DNA of 64,000 bases from Batrachochytrium dendrobatidis JAM81 (GCF_000203795.2 NW_006281107.1:692965-756964); one strand, 5' to 3'. Shown: positions 14,101 through 28,700, counted from the first letter of the stretch. Notes: a model not told the origin generated them from the letters alone. Made by a program: numbers and translations.

Positions 14101-17100
14101 AGAAGCTGGCCATATTCAAAATAATTTGGTATCTACCAACACTACAAATATTGATTCCAAATCTCAAGAACTCAAAGGAATTTTGCAAACGTGGCGAGAG
14201 CGACTCCCAAACCGGTGGGATGATATTAATTTATGGAGCGATCTTTTGGCATGGCGCCAGCATGTATTTACTTCTATCAACAATGCATATATACCCTTGA
14301 TTCCGCAAATGTCTCAACCGCTTTCTAATGGAAACCCTACCAGTTCATACACGTTCCGTGGCTACCATGAAACGGCTTGGATCATCAATCGGTTTGCACA
14401 TGTTGCTCGCAAACATCAATTGCCAGAGGTGTGCATCAACTCTCTAAGTAAAATCTATACTCTTCCTAATATTGAAATCCAAGAAGCATTTTTCAAACTA
14501 CGCGAGCAAGCAAAATGCCATTTAAAGGCGCTTTCAGAATACTCGACTGGTCTTGATGTTATAAACAACACCAACCTGTTGTATTTTACTGTTGGACAAA
14601 AAGCAGAGTTTTTTACTTTAAAGGGACAGTTTCTTTTTAAATTAAATCTACACGAAGATGCAGTACAGGCCTTTTCCTCTGCGGTTAACATGGATCTGTC
14701 TTATCCCAAGGCATGGGCCTCGTGGGGAAAGTATAATGACAGTATGATGAACGATTTTCCTCAAAAATTAGAATACGGGGTTGGTGCAGTTAATTGCTAC
14801 TTGCATGCTGCTAGTCTTTACAACAATGGTAGATCTCGCAAGTTTCTTGCGCGAATTCTTTGGCTTTTAAGCTTGGATGATGATCAAGGTACATTGGCCA
14901 AATCGTACGATGGATACAAGCCTGATGTTCCTGTTTGGTACTGGATCACATTTGTTCCACAACTTATTCTATCGCTTTCTGGAAAGGAATCTATCTTTGC
15001 TCGGCAGATATTACTAAAGATTGCAAAAGCATTCCCGCAGTCATTACATTTTCAACTACGCACTGCAAAAGAAGATTTCTTGGCTGTTAAACGGCCCACC
15101 CAATCTGCTACAACTTCCAATTCTGCTGCTGCGCAAACGCCAGCACCCACCGCACAGACTCCCAAGACTATTCCAACGATCGAGGTGTCTTCTGCTACAT
15201 CAGTTGAAGATATCAGTAATGATAACGAGATATCCTCTACTGATGCCGTTGGTGATGATTTGATAGCTAAAGTATCTACGAGTGAGCATCCAGTGAATGA
15301 ATCTACCGATTCAAGCAAAGTACCAGTCAGCTCTACGCCTACTAAAGATAAAAACGCAGCTGCGACTCCAGCTGTATCAACTGCCACTCCAGCCCCGGCT
15401 GTACAGCCAGCAGTCAAACGTCAGCCATGGGAGATCATTGATGAGATTATGGGTTTGCTAAAAACTGCGTTTCCACTACTTGCTCTATCCATGGAGACAA
15501 TGGTTGATCAGATTTTACTAAGACTAAAACCCACTACCGACGAGGATATTTATCGTCTGATTGTCGCACTATTGAGTGATGGTGTTCAGGTAAGCCACCT
15601 TGCACCAGGCGTATCAATTGCAGCATACCTTTGTAATAGTTATCCGTCGCTATTTTGATAGTAATATTTTTACATTGTTATTTATAGATGTACCTTCAGC
15701 AGCTTACCCGTGATCCGAATGATGGGGGAAATCTTTCTCCAGCTACTGCAAATAATCTTGTCAAGTTTGGAGAGAGTATGCAACCCAATCATCTCAAGGT
15801 ATATCCAGTATAAATTTTTATTTCAGTGTTTGACATTTGCATAAATTTTAGCTAATGTCTATTTTCTATATTTAACATGCGTTACTTTCAGTATAAGGAC
15901 TTGTTTGAAAAGGACTTTATTGCAAGCAAACCAAATTTGAGTCAGTTGGTTTCTGGGTTTCGTACTTGGCGCGACAATCTTGAGAAAATCCTTGACTGCC
16001 GTCCCCGTGTGCAGTATCTGGAGCATTTTAGTCATCATTTAGTCGAATTTGAATACCAAAAGTTTGACGAGATTGAGGTTCCAGGACAATACTTTGAGGT
16101 ATATCGAGTTTTTTAGATCTACATATAGCCTATCAATTTAGAGATAATATACTAATGAGCTTTGATTTGATGCTGTTTTAATATAGATGCGTCCCAACAA
16201 CAAAGATTTTGTACATATCGAACGATTCAGTCCAACCATTGACGTTACCCGAGGGCATATCTGCTGCTATAAAAGTCTTACTATTCTTGGTCACGATGGT
16301 TCATCCCACCGATTCACTGTTCAGAATCCTGCAGCACGCCATTGTAGAAGAGAGGAGCGTATTCTTCAACTCTTCCGCATCCTGAACGAGTATGTATATT
16401 TGAGCACATCAAAGTTTGAAATTTATAGTATTTAATATTGCCATTGATTGTATTTTTATCATTCTAGTGTAATGGCGCGTAAAAAGGAAGCTCGCAAACG
16501 CAACCTCAACTTCCATCTTCCTATACTTGTACCCCTTGCACCACAAATCCGACTTGTTGAAGATGACCGATCCGACATATCACTGCAAGATGTATATGAA
16601 AGTCACTGTGTAAAATCTGGTATTCACAAAGATGACCCAATCATTTTTTATGCTCAACGGATACGCCAAATATTTGCTTCGGTTGATATTACACGGAAAG
16701 CTGTAAGTCGACAATTTGAAAGTAGCAATTATTTTTCAAGACTGACATTGTGCATTGGTTATAGAAGGTAGAAATTTTAAATCTAAAAACGGAAATTATG
16801 GAGGAAATTGGTAACAAGCTTATTCCAGAAACCATCATGACCGAGGTAACCTATTTTATCTTGCTTTGCCATTTACTTGATGATTGTTTTGACAATGATT
16901 TATTTTGGATTTGAAATGCCAGTATTTTCAAGAACGTATGATGTCATATATTGATTTATGGACATTTAGAAAGCGCTTCACATCGCATCTGGCAACAATG
17001 ACCTTTATGACTTACTTGATGAGTATTGGTCACAGATACCCACAAAAAATATTTATGTCGCCAAAGACTGGCGGTGTATGGAGTTCAGACCTACTACCAA

Positions 17101-17824
17101 GTAAGCGAAATGTGTTGCTCTACAGCAATTAAGTTGTTTTTGGATAGATTCGGTCTAATTATTCATCACTTTGAAATTAAATTTTGATTATAGCTATATC
17201 CAACTCTACGACTTTATTTACAAATAATGAGGCTGTTCCCTTCCGCTTTACTCCCAATATTCAGCACTTTTTGACACCTATAGGCGTTGAGGGTGTTTTT
17301 GTAGCATCTCTCATGGCTGTGGGTAGATCTCTTACCAAGCCAGAGGTAAACCCCATTACTTTTTTTAAACAGCTCTTTTTTGTTATTGCGTGTATTTACT
17401 TTTCTGTAATAGTTTGAATTGGCAGATTACCTCAGTATCTTTATTCGTGATGAGCTTGTCACTTGGCAGTCCAACCTAAGAAAAAATGCTTTTCAACCTA
17501 CACAACTTCGCGAGCTGGTGAACAATAATGTCAATGTTGTAGTGAAGCGCGCGCAATCTCTTGCTTGCAAAGCCGAGCGTGAAAAATCAGCTGTAAGTAT
17601 TTTGCCAATATATCAAAAACTATGCATACAAGTCATCAGCAGTGCATATTTTACAGAGAGCCTATCACATATTCTAACACCACAGTTTATATATATTGAT
17701 TTTGTAGCAAAACTCGGGTGACCGTGCAGAGCCAGTCTGTAGAACCATTCTTGATTTGATTTCTCATGCCGTTAATCCACTCAAGTTGGCTCAAATGGAC
17801 ATTGCATTCATGCCACAGCTTTAA
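5115..17824 (+). CDS. TRA1: TRA1/TRRAP, activator-binding PIKK-family scaffold of SAGA and NuA4
   Basis: A giant HEAT-FAT-pseudokinase protein of about 3,760 residues, close to the usual Tra1 size. Exons read: 5399-5542, 5613-6071, 6173-11501, 11605-12768, 12858-15589, 15688-15798, 15892-16098, 16187-16389, 16468-16702, 16765-16845, 16923-17100, 17194-17345, 17413-17592 and 17708-17824; all phases agree. The N-terminus is uncertain: a small exon 5115-5147 (ATG, donor AAG/GTTTGC) joins in phase to 5399, but homologues have some 30 more residues there. Recognisable blocks are ILEIIHRFPHNEALRQ, SFKVLTECPIII and IGKFGGRNRRWL-like HEAT segments, then FAT repeats, an Ala/Thr/Pro-rich linker (about 15100-15420) and a C-terminal PI3K-like fold ending in a FATC-like tail. 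The catalytic loop reads SIGHRYPQK instead of GDRHPSN and no DFG is visible, as expected for this pseudokinase. It contacts transcription activators in the nucleus and recruits histone acetyltransferases. Confidence 0.95.
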
Positions 17825-17961
17825 GTGGTTTAAAAATAGATTTGTGCATATTCGTTTATTGATAAATATCACAATTATATCAGATCAGGGTTTTATACTT
17901 TTTGAAAATACTGGAGTTTATTAGATGCATGGGTGATTGATTTTATGCCGTTAAAATGCAT

Positions 17962-19146
17962 TTACTCATCGTCCGAGTCGGAATATGTAGTGAGTAAACC
18001 AAGAGGATTGGATGAAACAGTTACTATAGGGGATGAGTTGGACAGAGGGTTTGTGGAAACTGTTTCTGTGCTGCTTACAGTTTTCTTTTTAAGTTTGATT
18101 CCCAAACTGGTCAATGATTCTGGAGTTTTTCGTTTTAACTTGGAGGTCGGGATATGATCAGTAGATGGTGCAGATATAGAAGGGATTTTAGCCTCGACGT
18201 GATATGTAGAAACGTCAAACGGAGTAAAAGCAGCCACATTTGATTTTGCAATCAGACTATGCAAATCAGCATCATCGTCAATCCTTCGCACAACTTCGCC
18301 GTCCACCGTTTGAAAAATGGCTGCAGCCAATTTGGAATCCTCCTCATCTTGAAGCTCTTCTAATTTTTTAGCCATTTCTTCAGCATGATCAACTGGTATA
18401 TCTCCTTGATTAGTTGACCTGACACGTTCAAGATGTGCATTCTTAGTTCGGATTTCATCCAGGGCATCAAGGATGTCCATTTCTCGTTTACTATCCATTG
18501 TACGGTTTTCTAATGCACGCATGGGATTATTTTCCTCTTCATTGGCACGCTCAGACTCTAAAGCGTCTTGAACAGACGATTGATCTCGCCACGGTTCAAA
18601 GTTTCTGACTGCACCATGCTCTGCAACATAGTCGGAGTTGCGAGGATCTGTCTTGAATGTAATCTCGGCTGCACATTTGGGGCATCGGATATAAAACCGA
18701 TAAATCTAATCAGCCATAATAATAGTCAATACTCTTGAAACGACTAGCTATGAAATCAGACATCTGGCTCTTGTACCTGTATATTTAAATACTTTTCTCC
18801 CATTGAGCGCTCTTTTCGGGCATTGAATTTCTTGCCTTTGTAAATGTAATCACCACATGAAGAGCATTGCATGGAAAACGGTGCCATCAACCGGACTTTT
18901 TGCTGTTCCTCCTTGACAACCTTTCGTCTAGGAATTTTACTAGGATCAAAGTCTGGTGGGAAGTACTTGTTGAGGACTTTTCGTTCGGACCTATGACAAT
19001 ACAATCCATGTCAGTTGCTAGTAAAATACAGATCTGTTCATGGCTGTATTGCAGTAAAAATACGCCAATAGAATCTTGTATGCAAGAAATATCTAATTAT
19101 AAAATATTCCATCAAGACAATGGATAAACTCGGTTGCATCTTACAT
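17962..19146 (-). CDS. YJU2: YJU2/CCDC94 pre-mRNA splicing factor
   Basis: Read on the minus strand as 19146-19145 (AT), 18990-18777 and 18705-17962, giving 319 residues, the normal size. YJU2 is a step-I factor that helps place the branch helix in the spliceosome active site. The N-terminus [20 protein letters not shown] and [13 protein letters not shown] are near-identical to the family. Zinc-binding cysteines are at C43/C46 (CSSC) and C80/C83 (CPKC). A coiled-coil, acidic middle follows, then a basic tail with LKRK and LKKK (likely nuclear localisation) and a terminal SDSDDE. No in-frame ATG directly precedes SER. The start codon is rebuilt by splicing AT/GTAAGA at 19145 to the acceptor before G TCC at 18990, so the intron splits ATG. 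It converges on TRA1 with 137 bases between stop codons. Confidence 0.92.
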
Positions 19147-19733
19147 TTGAGTGTTTTGAGGTCAAGAATGTTGTTAAAATGACAGCAAAAACCAATGTGA
19201 AAGTCACGTGGAAATAGGTTTAGTTTTTGGCTAGTCGAGTCAACTCTCGTTGATTTGCACATTGAACAGTAGTGCAGTTTAGCTATTTGACAGTATTGAT
19301 CGAGTATTTTTATCATAATTTGATTTTAAAATATAACAGAAATCAAAAGTATTGTTTAATTTCTCATAATACTATTTTAAACACGATTTGATATTTATAA
19401 ATTCAATCTTGTAGTTTGATACTAGACTGTTCATGACGATTCAAAAACAACTGGACAGATCTTAATGCAGTCATTCCACAATTTTCATGTTTTGAATTTG
19501 TAAATATTTCGAGCAGTTTATAAAACCCTAAACAGTCATCTCAAGTGTTTCTAAATTCATAGATTCAAAAAAAACAAGTCAAAATGCTTATATCTACTCA
19601 GCAGTCAATGCATTCAAGCGATCCAATCCAATCCAGTCAATGATTTCAAATCGTTTAAATGTTCTGCCGGTGACTGCAAGTCGCGGATCTCGTTGAATTG
19701 AGTTCTGCCCTCGATAAATACATTCAGAAACGT
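19147..19733. promoter_or_regulatory. Shared 5' region of YJU2 and TOR
   Basis: About 590 AT-rich bases separate the divergent starts of YJU2 and TOR. No protein or RNA gene is recognised. A frame open from 19674 into the first TOR exon ([15 protein letters not shown] just before the chosen ATG) looks weakly coding, so TOR may begin further upstream through another exon. Core elements cannot be assigned with confidence. Confidence 0.4.
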
Positions 19734-22700
19734 ATGGCAACCAATGAGCTATCGAGGCTATTCTTGGACCTCAAAATAAAGTAAGGCATCGGTCTGCTTT
19801 GATTAGAATTGGAAATAGATTACATGCCATACTTGGTCTACTCATTTGCTTTGAAGCTGTTTACTCGACACTGCATATTTCAATTCCCATGTCAGATGCA
19901 TCGTATCTGGCTATCCATTATTAAGCGCACAGTTTTAAAAATATAATTATGCACTTGGCTGCTCAAGTTCTAGATGGCCATGAATATTATGAATTGACCG
20001 CTTACTTGAACTTGTCTGTATGTCGCTCATTCATATAATCAAGCAAAGTAGCAATTCATGCCATCTATTGCTACTTGGATAATCCACTCAGTCCAATCTT
20101 TATTTACAAGGGCTTGAATTTCTATTCAACTTGGATATCTATTTTTGCACTGGTTTGGCAATTATACTGCAGTAATGATGGGCATTTGGTTGCATAATTA
20201 TCAATTTATTGACTAGTATTTTTGGTATTTAGAACCGAGGATAGTCGAGTTAAAGCGGCGAATGAACTTCGGGATCTTGTAGGATACACTTGAGCTATAT
20301 CAATCCAGATTTGATATGATTATGCATACCCAAATAAGCCTAAGTATATATTGACGTTGTAAATACTAGGTGTCTGCCACATCAAGGGAAATCACCGGAG
20401 AAGCATTTGCAAAATTCAATAATGAACTTTACAAGCGTATTTTTGAATTAGTGGCAAGCCCAGAAAATACAGACAAGTTTGCAGGGGTTATAGCTATTGG
20501 TATGGCTTGTGATCTTGCATGAGGCTGAAAATTGAAATTAAAAGGATTTTCAAGTATCTGAATACACCCATTTAAAATAACTGGCTAATCGCTCACGCTT
20601 ATTTTAAACCTGTGGTATTTAGAACGTTTGATTGATCTTGAAAGCGGTGACGAGAATACTTCAAAAATATCCAGATTTGCAAATTACTTGCACAATGTGC
20701 TTCCAGGAACAGATCCACAAATCACTATTCTTGCGACCAAAGCACTAGGTTTGCTCTTGTTTTTGATTCTGTGAATTTTTTTAAATGTCACTAATAGTAT
20801 GTTTTAACTCAGGTCGGCTTGTAAATCCAATTAAAGGATTATCCACTGATTTTGTTGAAGCAGAAATCAAGCGTGCATTTGAATGGTTGCAGGGTATGCT
20901 GGCTTTATATTGAATTACTCATCTGGAAAATATTGGTTTGGACTACTGGCATGCCTTTATAGTTATCTACGTGATCATCTATTTACTAATAAACTAAATA
21001 GGGGAACGGATTGAGACACGGCGGTATGCTGCAGTACTGATATTAAAGGAACTGACAGCTAATGCACCGTCAATCGTATATTCTTTTGTTCCGCAAATTC
21101 TGGATCTCATATGGGCTGCATTGCGTGATCCAAAGGTTATATTTGAGTTGACATGGTTTATCAAGAGTTTTGAGATATATTAAACTAAAATCGTTGATCT
21201 AGATTAATATTCGAGAGTCTGCAGCAGAAGCACTAAGTGAATGCTTGACACTTGTTCAAGCTCGTGAAACCCAGTACAAGCGACAAACGTATAAATCCAT
21301 TTTTGAAGAGTGTCAAAGAGGGTTTAAAATGGTCTCTGCAGATGCGCTTCATGGGTCTCTTCTTGCACTTCGTGAAATTCTTACTCATACTACCAAAGTA
21401 ATATGCAGGATTGTTGATCAAACTGTGATATTTTGCAGCATTTTATCTCAGACAACCACCTGATTATATAACCATTATACTTACGGTAATTTTACTTTTA
21501 TCATAATGACTACAGTTTATGGATGGTGGTCGCTACAACGACGTTTGTGAAACAATCATGAGATTCAAAGAACATAAAGATTTGATGATCAGAAAAACTG
21601 TAATTTCTGTGATTTCAAATATTGCACAGTTTGACCCTGACCAGTTTGTTGAGAAGCACCTGGCTATAAGCATGTCATATCTACTGCTTCAGCTGAAAAA
21701 AGAAAAGGAGCGATCGATTGGTATGCGCATGATTTAATATCGCAAACTGCTATCCAAACCTTGATAAAAAATGGTGGCTTTGCTGGTGGTATATGAAAAA
21801 GCTTACATATTTTTATATTGGCAGCTTTTATTTCAGTTGGAAAGGTTGCAATAGCGATTGGTCGTAGTGTTGCACCATATTTAGATGCCGTTTTATCGTG
21901 TATCCGAGAAGCGCTGGCAGTCAAAGTGTAAGAAATCTACACCTGTATGAATTGAAAATTAAATGGCTCAACATGACTAATTTTTCATTTTTGTACATCA
22001 GAAAAAGCCGAATACAAATCGATAGTTCGCCATTTCAATGCATTGGAATGCTTGCAATTGCTGTAGGGCCGGCTTTGACGAAGCATATGCACGAACTGCT
22101 TGATTGCATGTTTGTTAGTGGGTTGACTGAGCCTCTTTGTCAAGCTTTGATCGACATTTCATGTCACATACCTCCACTTCTGCCAACAATTCAAGGTATG
22201 CTTTTAGTTTTAATTGTCTAGATGGAACATTTGAATTCTAAATCGATTTTACTCACCTGTTTAAATATACATGGGTTTTATCAAATAAATAGCTCGTCTA
22301 CTTGATGCTTTTACAGCCATTTTGTGCAACCGATCTACACAGGTTGGTGCCTTTCAGACACGAATGATTGTGCCAGGAACAGTTCGTGAAACAATGGTAA
22401 TGGTTTTATCGGTAAATAATTAGTTTTAATAACTGCATTTAACTTTTTCTAGATACTGTTTTTGTTATCTAGCCACTGGAGGTTCGAGATAATGAAGCCA
22501 TTAAGCTGGCTTTGACGACTCTAGGCAGTTTTGATTTAAACTGTAAGTATGTGTGCTCATTTACTACACGGTTTAATTGTTTTTACCAAGACAATATTTC
22601 TATAGATTCCACCATGCAAGATCTAGTACTAGAATGTGCAGATACGTATCTTGAAGATGACAACATTGATATTCGAAAAGCCGCAGCCGTTGCATGCTGT

Positions 22701-25700
22701 CAAATTCTTGTTCGTCATCCTTTGCGACATCAGGTATGAATTGCCACATTTATCTTTTAATTGGTATGCATAGTATTTTGCTGAAACACTATTTAGAGCA
22801 CAAATTCTTCTGCAACTTTGGTAAATAAACTTTTAGAGCGTATGATTGCAGTTGGTATTACTGATCCAGGTGAGATTATGACTTATAACTGAGCAAGCAA
22901 TATGATTTACTTTTTTTTCATACTATCTGTTCAATAATGTTGTAGTTGTTATTAACTTGTACACATTTTAAACATACTTAACTTTTACAACGTAGAACCA
23001 TCAATCCGACACATTGTACTGTCATCGTTTGACGAAAGTCTTGACCATCTTCTTGCCAAATCTGACTATGCCAGATCGCTTTTGGTTGCATTGAATGATG
23101 AGGTGTTTGTGATTAGAGAAACGGTAATTTCAAAGGTCGGACGACTGGCACTTTACAACCCATCATTTGTGATGCCTAAGCTTCGAAATTTTTTGATCAA
23201 ATTGTTGACTGAATTGGAGTATGCTGCATCAAGGTGATTGTACTTTTTAGTTGGTGTATTGGCTTGGCTTGGATATTGTTGGTATACGTGAGATGCTGAC
23301 TGTTTAGTATCGATGATTTCTGTAGTCGTCAAAAAGAAGAAAGTGCACAACTGCTGGCTTTTTTGTTTGGCTCTACACAGCGTTTGGTAGAACCGTATGT
23401 TGAGCCCATTTTAAAAGTGTTACTGTCCAAAGCACGCGATGCTAGTCCCGGTGTTGCTTCAAAGGTTTTGACCGCAATTGGAGAGCTTGCATATCTTGGA
23501 TGTGAAGAATTGGCGCCATATTTGGACGACTTGATGGCCATTATATTAGAAACTCTTCAAGATCAAAGCTCATTTAGTAAGCGAGAAGCGGCGATTCGAA
23601 CTTTATCGCGTATCATATCAAGAACAGGCTGGGTAATTGAGCCGTTTATCAAGTACCCAAACCTACTTAATTATCTTATCGCCATTCTTAAAAGTGAACA
23701 AAGTCCGCCTATTCGTCGTGAAACTGTTAAAGTAATTGGTGTTTTAGGAGCATTGGACCCATATCGACATAAGCTTGCATCACGACATACCGATACTGCT
23801 GCTGCTGCATCTGCCTATCTGACAATGGCCACACACATCAGCCCTTCCTCGGACGAGTATTTCCCAACCATTGCAACTATTGCTCTTATGAAGATTTTGC
23901 GCGATCCTTCATTAAGTATTCATCACGCAGCTGTAGTAAATGCGGTCATGATTATGTTTCGTACATTGGGCCTAAAATGTGTTTCTTTGCTACCACAAGT
24001 AATACAGCGTTTTGATTGCATGATGTGCTGCTGTATTCTTGTTGTTGATATTTTATACTGATTTACGATTTTCTTTTATAGATTATGCCACCACTCTTGG
24101 CTGTGATGAAAGCCTGTCCTCCTAGTGTGCTTGATACATACTTTCAAAATTTGGGAGCGCTAGTTTCAATAGTAAAACTAAATATGCAAAGCTATATTGG
24201 CGACATTATTGCTTTGATTCAGGAGTACTGGAATGTCTCTGTCAACATTCAAAATGCTGCCCTGTCGTTGGTCGAGCAAATTACTTTGGCTTTAGAAGAG
24301 GATTTTAAAGTTTATCTTCCAACATTACTTCCGCAACTGCTCCAAATATTCGATACTGATAATTCAGAAAAACGCCAAACCTCATCTCGACTCCTGAGTA
24401 CACTTGCTTACTGTGGACAGATTTTGGAAGAGTATCTACATTTGGTTATTCCGACTGTCATTCGAGTGATTGAGAGATTAGACCATCCAGTTTTTTTTCG
24501 AAAGCAAGCCATTCAACTAATTGTTTGCTTGGCAAGAAAACTCACTTTGCATGACCAATGTTCAAGGCTAATTCATCCTCTTATTCGCGTTTTGAAATCT
24601 TCATCCGCTGAACTGCATTCTGTTTCTATTGATGCGTTGTGCAGAATAGCACATCAAATGCAAGAGGACTTTGTTATTTTTATTCCTGTTATTACAAAAG
24701 TTTTGGCACAAAGTCATATTCGAAACTACCAGTTTGAAGCAATTGTTTCAAAACTATTGCACAATGAGCTGCTTTCTGACAATGACAGCCTAGATACAGA
24801 TGAGGGTTTTAGCGATCCAACCCCAATTGAAATACCTGTTGAAGTATCTACAAAAAAATTGCCATTCAATCAACAGCAACTTCGTAAAGCATGGGAAGTC
24901 TCGCAAAGATCCACCAAAGATGACTGGAATGAATGGATTCGAAGGTTTGGTGTAGAACTACTCAAGGAATCTCCTTCACATGCTTTGCGCGCCTGTGCCA
25001 GTCTTGCTGGCTCATACCCTGTTTTAGCACGCGAACTATTCAACCCCGCGTTTGTATCTTGCTGGGGTGAATTATATGATCAGTTCCAAGATGAGCTGGT
25101 CAAATCACTGGAAACTGCTTTGACCTCTCCTAATATTCCTCCAGAAACACTGCAAACATTGCTAAATCTAGCAGAGTTTATGGAACACGATGATAAAGCA
25201 TTGCCAATTGACATACGCACATTGGGATTATATGCCGCAAAATGTCATGCATATGCCAAGGCGCTGCACTACAAAGAACTCGAGTTCATATCAGAACCGC
25301 TTACCAATACAATTGAAGCTCTCATTAGTATCAACAATCAACTTCAACAGCCTGACTCAGCCATAGGTGTTTTGACACATGCACAGCAAAATCATAACGT
25401 TGAACTTAAAGAATCTTGGTACGAAAAGCTTAATCGATGGGAAGATGGCCTTGCTGCATATGAGCGAAAACAAGCAGAAGATCCAAACTCGGTCGAAGCT
25501 TTACTTGGTCGAATGCGGTGTCTCCACAATCTTGGCAGATGGGAAGCTCTTGCAGAACTATCTCAAGAACGATGGAGTAGCTCACGATCAGATGTGAAAA
25601 AAGCCATGTCGTCACTTGCTGCGGCCGCTGCCTGGGGTGTTGGGCAATGGGATGTTATGGATGAATATATTTCTATGATGAAGCAAGATTCGCACGACAG

Positions 25701-28700
25701 TGTGTTTTTTCGGGCTATTTTGGCATTGCATCGCAACTTATACCCTCAAGCTTTGGGATATATTGAAAAAACACGCGATCTGTTGGATGCTGAGCTGCCT
25801 GCAATTGTTAGTGAAAGCTATACCCGGGCTTATAACACTGTTGTCCGTATTCAAATGCTAGCAGAACTAGAAGAAATTATCATGTATAAGCAAGCGTATG
25901 ATCAGCCTGACATACAGGCTTTTATTCGAAAAACCTGGATGGCAAGGTAAGATGCTTGTCAAGGTTGTTTGTCATATCATGTCTTTAACTAGAACACTGA
26001 TTTCAAATAATGTTTCAGAATTAAAGGATGTAAATGCAATGTTGAAGTATGGCAGCGGATCTTAAAAGTACGCACGTTGGTAGTTGCACCAAAGGACGAT
26101 GTTGAGATTTGGATCAAATTTGCTAGCTTATGTCGCAAAAGCGGACGTTTAAGTCTATCATGCAAATCTCTTTCTATTTTGCTCACAGAACCCTCCAAAG
26201 ATTTAAAAACAATGGTAAGCATACACACGCATTTAAATGTTTATAACGTGACGGTGGTTTGAAGAGTGTTGTTGTCGTACTGACTAATGATGCTTTTGGA
26301 TTATTTGAATTCATTAGTCTTTTGTCAATGATCATCCTGCCGTAGTATATGCGTCATTGAAGCATATGTGGGCTGCTGGAGACCGTGAACAGGCATATTT
26401 GCACATGAAAGAATTTAGCAAAGTGCTTTCTGAAAAACATGGGATTTTAATTGAGAGTTCAGGGGGAAATACTGTATGCATAAATGACAAATCTACACCT
26501 GAACAGAACGGATTGCAATCAAGGCTAGCTCGATGCTATTTAAAGCTTGGAGACTGGACACTTGCTTTAAAAGAAGAACTTACAGAGGTATAATTGAATT
26601 CACTATTTATAGTTCAAGACCATAGATGCTTTATTCGACTGCCAGCCTTGGCTAATCATTTGATTTCGCGATCACTCATCATTATGCTTGATGTGTGCCA
26701 GTCAATTATTCCAGAAATTTTAGATTCCTATTTTGCTGCTACACAATGCGACAAGAATTGGTACAAGGCATGGCATGCTTGGGCACTGGCAAACTTTGAA
26801 GTCTTGGCGTATCAAGAAAAAATCCATGATCAAATTCCCAACAATGTATTGATTGCCCATGCGGTTCCTTCAGTTCAGGGGTTTTTTAGATCTATTGCCC
26901 TTTCAACTGGTAGTTCACTTCAAGACACACTTCGGCTGCTTACTCTTTGGTTCAAGTATGGATTCAATAACGATGTAAATATTGCTGTGGGAGAGGGATT
27001 CGGCACTGTTTCTGTTGACACGTGGTTGGATGTGATACCCCAACTGATTGCTCGCATTCATGCAACGAGCTCCAACGTACGTCGTCTTATTCACCAGCTT
27101 CTTTCCGACGTAGGCAAAGAGCATCCTCAAGCTCTTGTATATTCTCTTACAGTCGCATCAAAATCTCAAGGTGATGCACGGCAAAAATCTGCATTGGCAA
27201 TTTTGGATAAGATGCGAGTTCATAGTGATAACCTTGTTGAGCAGGTATATTTTTTGTGTTGAAGCTATCAAGACTATGTGAACTTTGAGTGGTTACTGAT
27301 AGGTATTAAACACAATATATATAGGCTCTTTTAGTTAGTCAAGAACTTATTCGCGTTGCTATTCTGTGGCCAGAGATGTGGCACGAAGGGCTTGAGGATG
27401 CATCACGTCTTTATTTTGGTGAACAAAACGTGGAGGGCATGATTGCGAATTTACAGCCATTGCATTTGATGCTTGAAAGAGTATGTAGTTTGACTGTTTT
27501 GAACTTGCCAAATTCAAAATATCGATTGCTTTGTACTTTTACCTAATAGCAAATTACTGCTTGCCATGCTTGAAATAGGGTCCCGAGACATTTCGTGAAG
27601 TAGCGTTTATGCAGGCTTATGGACGTGATCTTGCTGAAGCGTTTGAGTGGAGCAAGAAATACAAACACACACTGCATTCTGATGATTTAAATCAAGCTTG
27701 GGATTTATACTACCAAGTGTTCAAAAAAGTGAGCAAGCTATTGCCGCAGCTCAACTCGCTTGAAATGCAATATGTATCTCCGAAATTATTGAAAGCCCAA
27801 GATTTTGATTTAGCTGTACCAGGTAAGTTGGAGTACATATTCATACCAAAAAGCATTTGATACTGATTTTATTTGGATTATTTTAATTACAATTCAATTT
27901 ACAGGATCATATCGAAGCGGTGATCCTATTGTTCGAATTGGGTCATTTTTACCTACACTGACGGTCATGGCCTCCAAACAACGACCTCGACGTATCAACA
28001 TTCGCGGCAGTGATGGAAAAGAGTATCAGTATTTACTAAAAGGTTGAAAGTTTTTTAAATATTTTAGTTGGATTGGAGTCATTTAGCATCACAGAATTGC
28101 ATTAACATTGATAAATGCTTTATCAAAATATTTTTTATAATGTAGGACATGAGGATCTTCGACAGGATGAGCGGGTTATGCAGTTGTTTGGTCTAGTGAA
28201 CACGCTATTGAATGTGGATGCAGAGACATATAAGCGGCACCTTGTCATTCATCGCTATCCCGTCATTCCACTTTCACCCAATTCTGGACTCATTGGGTGG
28301 GTTCCCCATTGTGATACGTTACATTCATTGATTCGTGATTATCGAGAAAGTCGAAAAATTCTGTTGAATATTGAACAACGGCTCATGCTTCAGGTATACT
28401 ACACATTCGAGGCTGATGTTTTAAAATGCAAATCCTATGCTAATATTAATATGGCTAGATGGCACCTGATTATGATAATCTGTCCCTTTTGAAAAAAGTC
28501 GAAGTATTTGATTATGCTTTGGAAAACACAACTGGGCAAGATCTATACAAGGTGTTGTGGCTTAAATCAAAAAACTCGGAGGTATGTTATAGATTGACTT
28601 TTTAGTAAAGCTTGTCAAATTGCAACCTCCACGATATTCTATAGTTTTGAGCTAATTTGCTATAGTACCTAGGTGTGGCTGGATCGACGGACCAATTACA

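Noticed and set aside
15052..15417. 121-codon minus-strand Val/Ala/Ser-rich frame
   Set aside because: It is antisense to the low-complexity Ala/Thr/Pro linker of TRA1, which explains its length and composition.
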